In this document: positions 1-6,259 of the stretch, piece by piece
Position numbering within the stretch: position 1 is the stretch's first letter
Layout of the letters: every line of letters starts with the position of its first letter
NCBI GenBank assembly: GCA_045402695.1
Contig: JAWPNA010000103.1
Location: 1 to 9,212 of the forward strand
Origin: JAWPNA01 sp045402695
GTDB taxonomy: Bacteria > Acidobacteriota > Polarisedimenticolia > JACPZX01 > DASXTC01
Direction: 5' to 3'
DNA length: 9,212 bases
Notes under the pieces: generated by a model
What the model saw: only the letters and a program-made list of their open reading frames with translations
Databases searched by the model: none
What the model was told of the DNA's origin: nothing
Position numbers and translations under genes: made by a program

Positions 1-230
1 GATGGCTTTGTCGATGGGCTTCAGGTCATTCGGTTTCCCTCCTGCCTGCCATCCAAGCTACGGGGCTTCTGGCTCTTGCCCCGGCGGGACTGTCTCCCGC
101 TGAACGCGCCAGCCTTCGCTGGACGCACAGTTGTACGAGGGCGTGAGGGACTTGCCGTGCTGACGCTCGGAAACCAATCACCCACCAAGTGACACTCTGC
201 GGATCGGCTACTACCGACTTCAGGATTCAG
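1..230 (-). ncRNA. Possible group II intron 5' region (domain I-like), partial
   Basis: No convincing protein is encoded here. Read on the minus strand, the stretch resembles from memory the structured RNA that precedes the reverse transcriptase gene of bacterial group II introns. It has a segment reading CCTGAAGTCGGTAGTAGCC, a GAGCGTCAGCACGGC segment, a GTGCGTCCAGCGAAGGCTGG segment, and near the end a GGGAAACCGAATGA segment of the kind often found just before the intron-encoded protein. The reverse transcriptase and domains V and VI would lie beyond position 1 and cannot be checked. A 124-codon frame runs through the stretch, but it is arginine- and serine-rich with no recognisable domain, as expected of structured RNA. 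The family call rests on recalled similarity, not on a covariance model. The right boundary near 230 is approximate. Confidence 0.4.
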
Positions 231-240
231 GAGTTCCGAC

Positions 241-405
241 TTACTGCCCCGCTTTGATGGCCTTGCTGGCGTAGGCCTCGGGCTTCTGGTCGAATTTTGT
301 CTTGCACCCTGCCGAGCAGAACGCAAACGTCTTTCCCTTGTACTCCGACTTGTTCTGCGCAGTTTTCTCATCGACCTGCATGCTGCAAACAACATCCTTG
401 GTCAT
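241..405 (-). CDS. Small YHS-domain metal-binding protein
   Basis: This 54-residue protein consists almost entirely of a YHS domain, a short cysteine-containing fold found alone or attached to heavy-metal P-type ATPases and other metal-handling proteins. The visible core is a Cys at residue 7 (VVCSMQVDE), then YKGKTFAFCSAGCKTKF with Cys30 and Cys34, and a PEAYA tail. The domain probably binds a transition metal; which one cannot be told. The start is the ATG at 405 because a strong GGAGG lies a few bases upstream on the minus strand. A frame extends upstream to 444, but that part has no ribosome binding site and no homology. There is no signal peptide, so it should be cytoplasmic. It is a single gene, with the truncated receiver upstream and an intron-like stretch downstream. 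It appears intact. Confidence 0.88.
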   Translation of the reverse strand: MTKDVVCSMQVDEKTAQNKSEYKGKTFAFCSAGCKTKFDQKPEAYASKAIKAGQ

Positions 406-486
406 GGTGACCTCCTCCCAGAGATGTGTGAAACCGCGAATCACATCGCCGTCGTATCTTTAAATCACTGTATCACTCCGAGAGTC

Positions 487-747
487 TCAGCAGAAGGGTT
501 CGACCACTTTCCGAATCACCTCCAGGATCTCCTTTATCTGCACCGGCTTCCTGAACCCCCTTCTCGCCCCCAGCATCCTAGCCACCTCGTTGTGGTCCTC
601 GGCCCCGTCCTTGCCGGTCATGGTGAAGATCACGGCGGCGGGGTCGATGGCGAGGATCTCGCGCACCGTCTCGATTCCGTCCTTCTCGGGCATCACGATG
701 TCCACGAGGACGAGGGCCGGCCGGTGCTCGCGGAAGAGGCGCAACCG
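487..747 (-). pseudogene. Response-regulator receiver domain, C-terminal part only
   Basis: About 85 codons encode the second half of a CheY-like receiver. The frame opens in the helix RLFREHRPA, then reads the beta-3 strand and phosphoacceptor region LVLVDIVMPEKDG. It continues with IFTMTGKDG, which supplies the conserved Thr/Ser, and ends with GFRKPVQIKEIL, which supplies the conserved Lys-Pro, stopping at TGA (489-487). The first strand, with the acidic pair that binds Mg2+, is missing. At about 745 the receiver homology stops and, on the other strand, an IS30 transposase fragment begins. The only in-frame start near the break is a TTG without a ribosome binding site, so I call it a remnant. 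Receivers take phosphate from sensor kinases, but this fragment should not. The lost partner domain, if any, is unknown. Confidence 0.85.
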
Positions 748-1045
748 ACTGTTCTCGGCGACGGACAGGGCCCGCGTGCAGGCGCTGGTGCGGGAGGACT
801 GGAGCCCGGAGCAGGTGGCCGGCTGGCTCCGGCGCCAGGGGCTCCTCGAGATCAGCCACGAGACGATCTACCGCTACCTCTGGGCCGACAAGCGCCAGGG
901 CGGCCGGCTGTACACCCACTTGCGCGGCGCCCGGAAGCTGCGGCGCAAACGGTACTGGAGCTACGACAGCCGCGGGCGCCTGGCGGGGAAGCGCACGATC
1001 ACGGCGCGCCCTGCCGCGGTGGAGGCGCACAGGCAGGTTCGGTGG
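745..1045 (+). pseudogene. IS30-family transposase, internal fragment
   Basis: The plus-strand frame carries about 95 residues typical of the N-terminal half of IS30-family transposases. VQALVREDWSPEQVAGWL is the helix-turn-helix region. ISHETIYRYLWADK and YTHLRGARKLRRKRY follow, and then YDSRGRLAGKRTI leads to the point where a catalytic core would begin with a GDWE-type motif. Homology fades near 1039, where the frame seems to slip (RQVRWRV instead of a GDWE-like sequence). The whole DDE catalytic core, the start codon and both terminal inverted repeats are absent, so this is a dead piece bounded by junctions. On its left it meets the truncated receiver in opposite orientation. On its right it ends a few bases before the stop of the DUF4386-type gene. 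The frame extends left to 590, but that part is antisense to the receiver. Confidence 0.87.
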
Positions 1046-1049
1046 CGAG

Positions 1050-1787
1050 TCACGTGTGCTCCGGGATGCGGATGCCCTTCACGAGCAGCCAGAGGCCGGC
1101 GATGATCTCGAAGCCGTAGATTGGCGCAAAGATCAGCGCAAGCAGCACGAGCGCGGCGGCAGGCAGCGCTCGGACGGCCGCGAATGCCGCGGCGACCGAC
1201 GCCGGGAACAGGAACCACGCGAGGATGCCGAGCACGGCCACAGCGCTCGCCGCGACGCCGGAAAGCGCGAGCACCTTCGGGATGTAGCGCGACCTGACCA
1301 GCAGGTAGAAATTGATCGTCGACCCGAGGGCCAGGAACCACATTGCGATCCAGAACCCGTACGAGTTTACGCCCATGAAGAGTCGCGCCAGCGCCTGGAC
1401 CTGACCCGGCTCGAACACCTGGAGGTAGCCGGCGCCGCTCAGGACCGCGAGGACGACGAACTTGCACACCGTGATGGCGCCGTACACCGCCTGCTCCGTG
1501 AGCCGCCAGAAGGCGGCGAGCCGGGCGAGGCTCCGGTGCACGGGCGCGAGCAGCTCGTAGAGCGCCACGTTCAGGACCACGCACCCGGCGACGGTGAGCA
1601 GGTCCAGAATGATCGTCACCCGGAACAGCTGGGCGTGTGCCATGATGTTGCTCGCCGTGCGCGCGACGTCGCCAGCCACGATCAGTTTTGGGTACACGAA
1701 AAACAAGGAGTACATCGGGGCGTACGTAATCAGGTACGCTGCGCCGGCGATCCTCGCGGCTTGCTGGGTAGTCCAGGCAGGTGTCAT
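1050..1787 (-). CDS. DUF4386-type multi-pass membrane protein
   Basis: This 245-residue protein is strongly hydrophobic, with about six predicted membrane spans near residues 11-32, 53-79, 90-117, 141-163, 168-193 and 205-235. Its pattern fits the DUF4386 family: ARIAGAAYLITY at the N-terminus, LLAPVHRSLARLAAFWRL after the second span, LSGAGYLQVFEPGQVQALA in the middle loop, and LWLLVKGIRIP at the end. The function of this family is not known, so I assign none beyond inner-membrane location. The start is the ATG at 1787, six bases after an AGGAG. An in-frame ATG at 1817 lacks such a site. It is divergent from the AraC-type regulator and separated from it by 112 bp with paired repeats, so it is the likely target of that regulator. 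It appears complete, and the IS30 fragment lies directly downstream. Confidence 0.85.
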   Translation of the reverse strand: MTPAWTTQQAARIAGAAYLITYAPMYSLFFVYPKLIVAGDVARTASNIMAHAQLFRVTIILDLLTVAGCVVLNVALYELLAPVHRSLARLAAFWRLTEQAVYGAITVCKFVVLAVLSGAGYLQVFEPGQVQALARLFMGVNSYGFWIAMWFLALGSTINFYLLVRSRYIPKVLALSGVAASAVAVLGILAWFLFPASVAAAFAAVRALPAAALVLLALIFAPIYGFEIIAGLWLLVKGIRIPEHT

Positions 1788-1819
1788 CGTTGTCTCCTGG
1801 GGTTGACGCATCCGCACCT

Positions 1820-1848
1820 ATCCTACGTACGCCTGAAACTAATGGACA
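1820..1848 (-). promoter_or_regulatory. Candidate promoter of the DUF4386-type gene
   Basis: On the minus strand a TAGGAT box (1825-1820) sits 17 bp after a poor -35 (TGTCCA, 1848-1843). It would start transcription near 1813, about 26 bases before the ATG at 1787. A decent -10 with a weak -35 that abuts a repeated site is the usual arrangement for activator-dependent promoters. This is a reading by eye with no expression support. Confidence 0.4.
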
Positions 1849-1881
1849 TGACCCCACGTATCAGGAACATGACCGCAGGTT
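1846..1881. promoter_or_regulatory. Paired direct repeats, candidate AraC-type operator
   Basis: ACATGACC occurs at 1846-1853 and again at 1867-1874, exactly 21 bp apart, which is two helical turns. The similarity continues past the core (CCACGTA against GCAGGTT), giving about 12 matches in 16 positions. AraC-family regulators commonly bind two direct half-sites of about 17 bp at this spacing. The proximal copy lies about 33 bp before the proposed transcription start of the divergent membrane-protein gene. The distal copy reaches almost to the ribosome binding site of the regulator. One site could therefore activate the membrane gene and hold back the regulator. Confidence 0.55.
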
Positions 1882-1899
1882 ACAAGGAGAGCCGAAACG

Positions 1900-2922
1900 A
1901 TGCCTGAGCTCACGGTTTCGGCGAGCGTTGCGCGCGCATTGATGGAGTTTGCCGCGTCCAGGCGCGGCAGCCGAACGGCGCTGGCCGAGCGATCCGGGAT
2001 CGATCCGGCGGAATTGCAGAACGACGACAACCGCATCCCCTTCGCGAAGTACGTCGCGCTGATGAAAGCGGGACAGGAGCTGTGCAACGATCCCGCGCTT
2101 GCGCTTCACTTTGGCGAGTCGATCCATGTGTCCGAGATATCGTTCGCGTGCATGATCGGCGCGTTCTCGGAGACGATGGCCGAGGGCTTCGCGCTGACGA
2201 ACCGCTACGCTCGGCTGAGCGTTGAAGTGGAGTGCGCCGGAAACGGCGATCGCTTTCAATTGACGCGCAGCGGGGGGCAGCTGTGGATCGTCGACGCGCG
2301 CAGGAATCCGAATGACTTTCCCGAACTCACCGAATCCACCTTCGCCCGCACGGTGTGCTCGTCGCGCGGGTCGTTCGGCGAGATCGTGAAGGCGGTCCAT
2401 GTCACTCATCCGGCGCCGGCGTATCGCGCGGAGTACGAGCGCATCTTTCGAGTGCCCGTGGTATTCGGAAGCGACCGGAACGCGCTGCTGACGGATGACC
2501 GGTTGTTCTCGAACCGACCTTCATCGTCGTCGCGCTCCGTGTCGGACGCCCTGAGAGCGCACGCGGACGCGCTGCTCGAGCGCCTGGAGAGGTCGAAGTC
2601 CACCAGGGATCGCGTCGAGGGTCTGTTGATGAACCTCCTGCCCACCGGCGACGCGGGCATGGAGACGATTGCCGGCAAGATGGGGCTCAGTCGCCAGACG
2701 CTATTTCGCAGGCTGAAAGCGGAAGGCGTGACCTTCGAGAAGGTGCTGGATGAATTGCGCCGCAAGCTGGCGCTCCAGTGCCTGAGCGGAAAGAAGGTCT
2801 CGGTGAAGCAGGCGGCCTATCTGGTGGGGTTCTCCGAGCCGGCCGCGTTCTCACGCGCATTCAAGCGTTGGACCGGATCCAGTCCGCGCATGTATGTCTC
2901 GCGGTGTGTATCGTCAGCCTAG
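1900..2922 (+). CDS. AraC-family transcriptional regulator with arabinose-binding-like N-terminal domain
   Basis: This complete 340-residue regulator has the layout of the AraC subgroup typified by OruR-like proteins. An N-terminal ligand-sensing domain of the Arabinose_bd type occupies about residues 20-205 (including FAKYVALMKAGQELCNDPALAL and FGESI). The C-terminal DNA-binding domain has two helix-turn-helix units. The first is near residues 255-275 (IAGKMGLSRQTLFRRLKAEG) and the second near 302-322 (VKQAAYLVGFSEPAAFSRAF), followed by the family end motif FKRWTGSSPRMY. The ATG at 1900 follows AAGGAGA by nine bases. The ligand cannot be inferred. The likely target is the divergent membrane-protein gene, through the repeats at 1846-1881, with possible autoregulation. 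Nothing looks broken. An IS110 remnant begins within about 25 bases of its stop. Confidence 0.93.
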   Translation: MPELTVSASVARALMEFAASRRGSRTALAERSGIDPAELQNDDNRIPFAKYVALMKAGQELCNDPALALHFGESIHVSEISFACMIGAFSETMAEGFALTNRYARLSVEVECAGNGDRFQLTRSGGQLWIVDARRNPNDFPELTESTFARTVCSSRGSFGEIVKAVHVTHPAPAYRAEYERIFRVPVVFGSDRNALLTDDRLFSNRPSSSSRSVSDALRAHADALLERLERSKSTRDRVEGLLMNLLPTGDAGMETIAGKMGLSRQTLFRRLKAEGVTFEKVLDELRRKLALQCLSGKKVSVKQAAYLVGFSEPAAFSRAFKRWTGSSPRMYVSRCVSSA

Positions 2923-2948
2923 ACAATATGACTTCCGTTGAGAGGGGA

Positions 2949-3039
2949 GGCTGACCTCCGATCCGTTCGTGGGTTAGCCTGAGTAAGGCCAGAGCCACAC
3001 ACTGGCGAACCAGTCACCACTTCTTTACGGAGGTCAGCC
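2949..3039 (+). repeat. IS110 leader with 12-bp inverted repeat covering the ribosome binding site
   Basis: GGCTGACCTCCG at 2949-2960 is an exact reverse complement of CGGAGGTCAGCC at 3028-3039, which ends directly before the transposase ATG at 3040. The right arm contains the GGAGG ribosome binding site (3029-3033). A transcript from outside would therefore hide it in a 12-bp stem closing a 67-base loop. The loop contains a small ACTGG-CGAA-CCAGT hairpin (3001-3014) and a possible GCCT/AGGC stem (2977-2989). The left arm can instead form a local GGAGG-CTGA-CCTCC hairpin (2946-2959), which would free the site. IS110-group elements carry a structured bridge RNA in noncoding end sequence. Whether this leader holds one cannot be decided from a truncated copy. 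Confidence 0.6.
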
Positions 3040-3175
3040 ATGCCCGAGCCTAACTCGCTGTTCGTCGGCCTGGACGTCCACAAGGATTCGATCGCTGTGG
3101 CCCACGTTTGCGACGTCGCGTCTGAGGCTCCGGCCTACGTCGGCGAGATCGGCACCCGGCAGGCCGACATCGACG
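3040..3175 (+). pseudogene. IS110-family transposase, N-terminal fragment
   Basis: The frame begins MPEPNSLFVGLDVHKDSIAV and continues to VGEIGTRQADIDA. This is the first strand of the RuvC-like DEDD domain of IS110-family transposases, with the first catalytic Asp in GLDVHKD and the family signature GTRQADID. IS110 transposases are usually 300-400 residues. Here homology ends after about 45 codons, and the frame then runs through unrelated DNA to a stop at 3216, giving 58 residues in all. The rest of the RuvC domain and the C-terminal serine-containing Tnp domain are gone, so it cannot be active. The ATG at 3040 has GGAGG six bases upstream, inside the leader stem. The break falls at the edge of the attC-like palindrome. 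Confidence 0.85.
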
Positions 3176-3262
3176 CTCACGCTCACCCGCGGCGGGAGAG
3201 TCTGCGGACGACATGAGCGCCGAGGCCGCCGCCCGCAGTCGGGTGCAGCGTGTAGTTCGGGC
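3175..3262 (-). other. attC-like imperfect palindrome (possible integron cassette site)
   Basis: ACGCTCACCCG (3179-3189) pairs with CGGGTGCAGCGT (3240-3251) over 11 bp, leaving one bulged C at 3246. Inside, CGGCGG (3190-3195) pairs with CCGCCG (3226-3231), with unpaired bases around an apical stretch of about 30 bases. Long imperfect arms with an extrahelical base are the hallmark of integron attC sites. On the minus strand the left outer box reads GCCCGAAC, close to the RYYYAAC consensus but with one extra base. The matching GTTRRRY box on the other side is missing: the sequence changes to IS110 coding DNA at about the place where the integrase would cut. In this orientation the site follows the receiver fragment, as an attC follows a cassette gene. 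It would be a degraded site, and no integrase gene is present. Confidence 0.42.
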
Positions 3263-3408
3263 GGGCGAGGCTCGCGGTAGAGGCGCACGCCCTCACGACC
3301 GTCAGCGGCCTCGAGGACCGAGTAGCCTTCGGATTCGAGGGCGACGCAGAGGACGGCGCGGACGTCGGGTGAGTCGTCGATGAGGAGGACTGTTCTATCG
3401 CTTGTCAT
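3262..3408 (-). pseudogene. Response-regulator receiver domain, N-terminal part only
   Basis: From the ATG at 3408 the frame encodes a clear receiver start: TVLLIDDSPDVRAVL, with the acidic pair that binds Mg2+, then ALESEGYSVLEAADGREGV and the helix RLYREPRP. Homology stops after about 49 codons, exactly where the attC-like sequence begins. The frame then runs on in unrelated DNA to about 3034. The phosphoacceptor Asp, the conserved Thr/Ser and the Lys are all missing, so phosphorelay function is lost. Its ATG overlaps the TGA of the upstream lipoprotein gene by four bases (ATGA), a sign of translational coupling in the original operon. A separate C-terminal receiver piece lies at 487-747 on the same strand. 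Confidence 0.83.
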
Positions 3409-3890
3409 GGCTCCGCGTGTTCGTTGACTTCTATCTCGGCGCGTTCGGAGGAAGGGATGAATCTCCAGCGCCGGCCTTCGTCCCAATCGAATGCGCCGAT
3501 GAATGATCCCGTGTGGGCCTGCCGCCTCTCACCCTGGTGCCGCACAGAAATGTTCTCTGTTACTATCTCACCAGAATCGAGGTGGAGATGATACTCCTCG
3601 TTTCCCATCGACTTGACGAGAAGCTCTTCTGACCCAAACTGATAGACATTCACGAGAGTGTATCCGCCCGTGTCGGGGAGAAGCTCAACCGTACTCTCCT
3701 TGTCTTCGGCCAGCCGTAATGAGAGCGTTCTGCTGTATTCGGCACGGTACAGGTGTGAACGTTGCAACCGGACAGTCACAACCCACGGCGCCTCGGTCCT
3801 CTTATAGCTTGCCGAATGCCGGAAGGGGCTACAGGCTATCAGAGTGGCTGGTAGAAAAAGGAGCGCCGAGAGGACAAGGCGATGACGCAC
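3405..3890 (-). CDS. Putative small lipoprotein of unknown function
   Basis: I do not recognise the family. From a GTG at 3890 the protein has 161 residues and opens with a lipoprotein signal: a short basic stretch (RHR), a hydrophobic core (LVLSALLFLPAT), and the lipobox LIAC with Cys at about residue 20. This suggests export and lipid anchoring. The mature part is polar and looks beta-rich, with segments such as SLRLAEDKESTVELL, YTLVNVYQFGSEELLVK and EYHLHLDSGEIV. There is no clear ribosome binding site before the GTG. The frame also opens further upstream at an ATG at 4001, one base after the stop of the preceding gene, but that would put 37 receiver-like and unrelated residues before the signal. 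The GTG is chosen because it places the signal at the N-terminus. Its stop overlaps the start of the receiver fragment. Confidence 0.6.
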   Translation of the reverse strand: MRHRLVLSALLFLPATLIACSPFRHSASYKRTEAPWVVTVRLQRSHLYRAEYSRTLSLRLAEDKESTVELLPDTGGYTLVNVYQFGSEELLVKSMGNEEYHLHLDSGEIVTENISVRHQGERRQAHTGSFIGAFDWDEGRRWRFIPSSERAEIEVNEHAEP

Positions 3891-3941
3891 GGCATGCCAT
3901 CCAGGCGAGGGGACGGCGTTGGGAGACCACCGGCGGCCTGA

Positions 3942-4001
3942 GCCGACCGAGGCGGAGTCGTCGATGAGGAGGAGGGGGAGCGAACGCGCTTCGTGGTTCA
4001 T
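3942..4001 (-). pseudogene. Possible second receiver N-terminal stub
   Basis: From the ATG at 4001 about 20 codons read MNHEARSLPLLLIDDSASVG. The LLLIDDS segment matches the beta-1 strand and acidic pair of receivers. Its DNA shares a 17-base run, CTCCTCATCGACGACTC, with the start of the receiver at 3408. After about 3942 the frame continues into DNA that leads to the lipoprotein. This could be a stub left by a deletion that fused a receiver start to the lipoprotein gene, or a chance likeness in a short segment. Confidence 0.4.
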
Positions 4002-4002
4002 T

Positions 4003-4665
4003 TCAATGAAGGGCAGAAAAGATCGCTTTGCCATTAGAGTCATACAGCCCGAGCTCAGGCCCGGGGCCCAGCACACTCACGGCCATGCGAGTTTTCCCGC
4101 TCGCATCGAAAAGCGCCAAGCCCGGTTCATCGCCAGTCACACCCTTTTCTCTCCGTATTTCTCCATCTGCCCCAACCGGAGTCAGGCGAGCCACAGTGCC
4201 GGCCGCGTCCAACATCAACCGCCCGTGGTTGTTCTCGTCGAGGAGAACTAGCCCCGGTACATTGCCTCCGCCATCAAGCCTCACACGGGGCCTCCCGTAG
4301 CCGTCGTTGAGAGAAAGACTCGACGGTGTCAACAACGTCAAGGTCCGCTCGTTGGGCCCCACGAGTTGCAGAGCAGGCGAACTGCCCCGAGCCGTCAGCA
4401 TCGCCTGCGTTCTCCCATCTCCATCGTACAGGATGACGCCGGAGCTATTTGAGTACAATCCGACTCTAATCTTGCCGTTCTCGTCGCGGAGGATGATCTG
4501 CTGAGCCTCGATCGTCTTGTCGGAAGGAGCGGCCTGGCCCAGCAAAACGATCACCGAGGCCGCGAGCAGAACCATCGTGAGGCCGGCCTTGAGCCGACGG
4601 TTCTGCCTTTCCAAGTTCTCCACCCGCACGACGAGTGCACTCACCTCCGAAAGCCTCGTAGTCAT
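4003..4665 (-). CDS. Membrane-anchored protein with six D-x-x-G-K/R beta-type repeats, unknown function
   Basis: This protein has 220 residues. An N-terminal coiled-coil-like stretch (residues 5-26) includes VENLERQNRRLK. One hydrophobic membrane segment follows (about 29-43, MVLLAASVIVLLGQ). The remainder is about 170 residues built from repeats of the form hydrophobic-x-L-x-D-x-x-G-K-x-R-x-x-L. Six copies can be read: IILRDENGKIRVGL, VILYDGDGRTQAML, LSLNDGYGRPRVRL, LVLLDENNHGRLML, LALFDASGKTRMAV and LGLYDSNGKAIFSA. Such repeats suggest an extended beta structure outside the membrane, and the D-x-x-G turns could bind an ion. I know of no established function. The ATG at 4665 follows AGGAG by eight bases, and an in-frame ATG at 4683 is less well placed. 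It is first in a minus-strand run with the lipoprotein and receiver. Confidence 0.8.
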   Translation of the reverse strand: MTTRLSEVSALVVRVENLERQNRRLKAGLTMVLLAASVIVLLGQAAPSDKTIEAQQIILRDENGKIRVGLYSNSSGVILYDGDGRTQAMLTARGSSPALQLVGPNERTLTLLTPSSLSLNDGYGRPRVRLDGGGNVPGLVLLDENNHGRLMLDAAGTVARLTPVGADGEIRREKGVTGDEPGLALFDASGKTRMAVSVLGPGPELGLYDSNGKAIFSALH

Positions 4666-4683
4666 CGCAGATTCTCCTGTCAC

Positions 4684-4826
4684 TTGGCTCGCTCACACGC
4701 CGGCAGCGCCGCCGCGTTGCTCCCCTGCAGGGTCCCGGTCAAGGACTGCCGTCCGGCCCGGCGCTGGCCCGCACATTCTACCGCGGCGAGGAAGTAGCGG
4801 GCGTTGCCGGGTGGCGCTGTCGCTGA
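4684..4826. other. Noncoding spacer, no clear element
   Basis: This GC-rich spacer lies upstream of the repeat protein. On the minus strand a TAGAAT hexamer occurs near 4782 but no matching -35 is seen at 17 bp. A TTGACC occurs near 4737 without a good -10. I can name no promoter or terminator with confidence. Confidence 0.3.
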
Positions 4827-4977
4827 TCATCCGTCGATCACCCCGTTGCAGTCGTTGTCCTTCCCATCGCGGCGGTTCGCCTTCGGACTGATCTCGCTTG
4901 CACGCGGGTTGATGGCCGGATCTGCATCGTTGCAGTCACCGCACGCACCTCCGTAGGGGAAGCAGCCCTGGATCGTC
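4827..4977 (-). pseudogene. MopE-type putative metal-binding motif fragment
   Basis: About 50 codons end in a copy of the aspartate- and cysteine-rich MopE-type repeat: CGDCNDADPAINP, then a SEISPK segment where most copies have EICD or EICN, then RRDGKDNDCNGVIDG and TGA. In large secreted proteins of soil bacteria many such repeats occur in series and are thought to bind calcium or another metal. Only the last repeat is left. Upstream, at about 4977, the homology ends where the DUF2924 gene begins on the other strand. An ATG at 4980 is in frame, but nothing suggests it was the true start, and no signal peptide is present. I read it as the C-terminal remnant of a much longer extracellular protein. 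Confidence 0.72.
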
Positions 4978-5447
4978 ATGCCTGATAGCATCGCGGACAA
5001 ACTGAGCGGCCTCTCCCGGATGACCGTGGGCGAAGTTCGCGAGCAATGGCGCGCGACCATGCACGAGGAGCCGCGCAGTCACAACAAGGCCTACCTTTAC
5101 AAGAGGCTGGCCTGGCAGGTTCAGGCCCAGCAATTCAGCGGCCTGAGCAAGCGCGCTCAGGAACGCCTCGAGGAACTCCTGCCGCTCGCGCCGCTGTGGC
5201 TGCCCATGCCTCGAGCCTTCACGCCGGTCGTCCGTCAAGCACCGACCGCGGGCGGCCATCCGGCCCCCGGCACCGAAATCGTCCGGCGCTACCGGAATCG
5301 GAATCTCGTCGTGCGCATCCTGGACAGTAGCTACGAGTTCGACGGCCGACGATTCGATTCCTTGACGGCGATCGTGAACGTCGCGACCGGCGGCTCGCAC
5401 CAGAGCGGTCCGCGATTCTTCGGCCTGAAGGCCAAGGAGACAGCCCG

Positions 5448-5451
<4 letters not shown>
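4978..5451 (+). CDS. DUF2924 domain protein, recombinase-associated
   Basis: This 157-residue protein matches the DUF2924 family over its full length. It opens SIADKLSGLSRMTVGEVREQ, followed by NKAYLYKRLAWQVQA and a SKRAQERLEEL helix. The C-terminal part reads PGTEIVRRYRNRNLVVRIL and YEFDGRRFDSLTAI, then FFGL. Proteins of this family are commonly found directly upstream of large serine recombinases in prophages and integrative elements. Their molecular role is not established, although a helper or DNA-binding role for the recombinase is plausible. The ATG at 4978 has only a distant purine-rich stretch (AGGGGAAG) upstream. The upstream part of the element was replaced by the MopE fragment with no gap. 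Its stop overlaps the recombinase start by four bases (ATGA), so the two are translationally coupled. Confidence 0.83.
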
Positions 5452-6223
<772 letters not shown>

Positions 6224-6227
<4 letters not shown>

Positions 6228-6245
6228 CCGTTCTGCGATGCCCGT
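6224..6245 (+). repeat. IS66 left terminal inverted repeat
   Basis: The end begins GTGACCGTTCTGCGATGCCC. It matches the reverse complement of the right end except for C/A at the fifth base, C/T at the thirteenth, and the last two bases. It lies directly downstream of TnpC and supplies the TGA that now ends the recombinase frame. Confidence 0.9.
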
Positions 6246-6259
6246 CCGGGGGCCGGGCC

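Noticed and set aside
424..1119. 231-codon plus-strand frame across the receiver and IS30 fragments
   Set aside because: Its sequence is low-complexity, histidine- and proline-rich antisense. The two real frames in the same region have clear homology.
961..1907. Long frames overlapping the DUF4386-type gene on both strands (283 and 298 codons)
   Set aside because: They are arginine-rich shadows of the real membrane-protein frame with no domain or suitable start.
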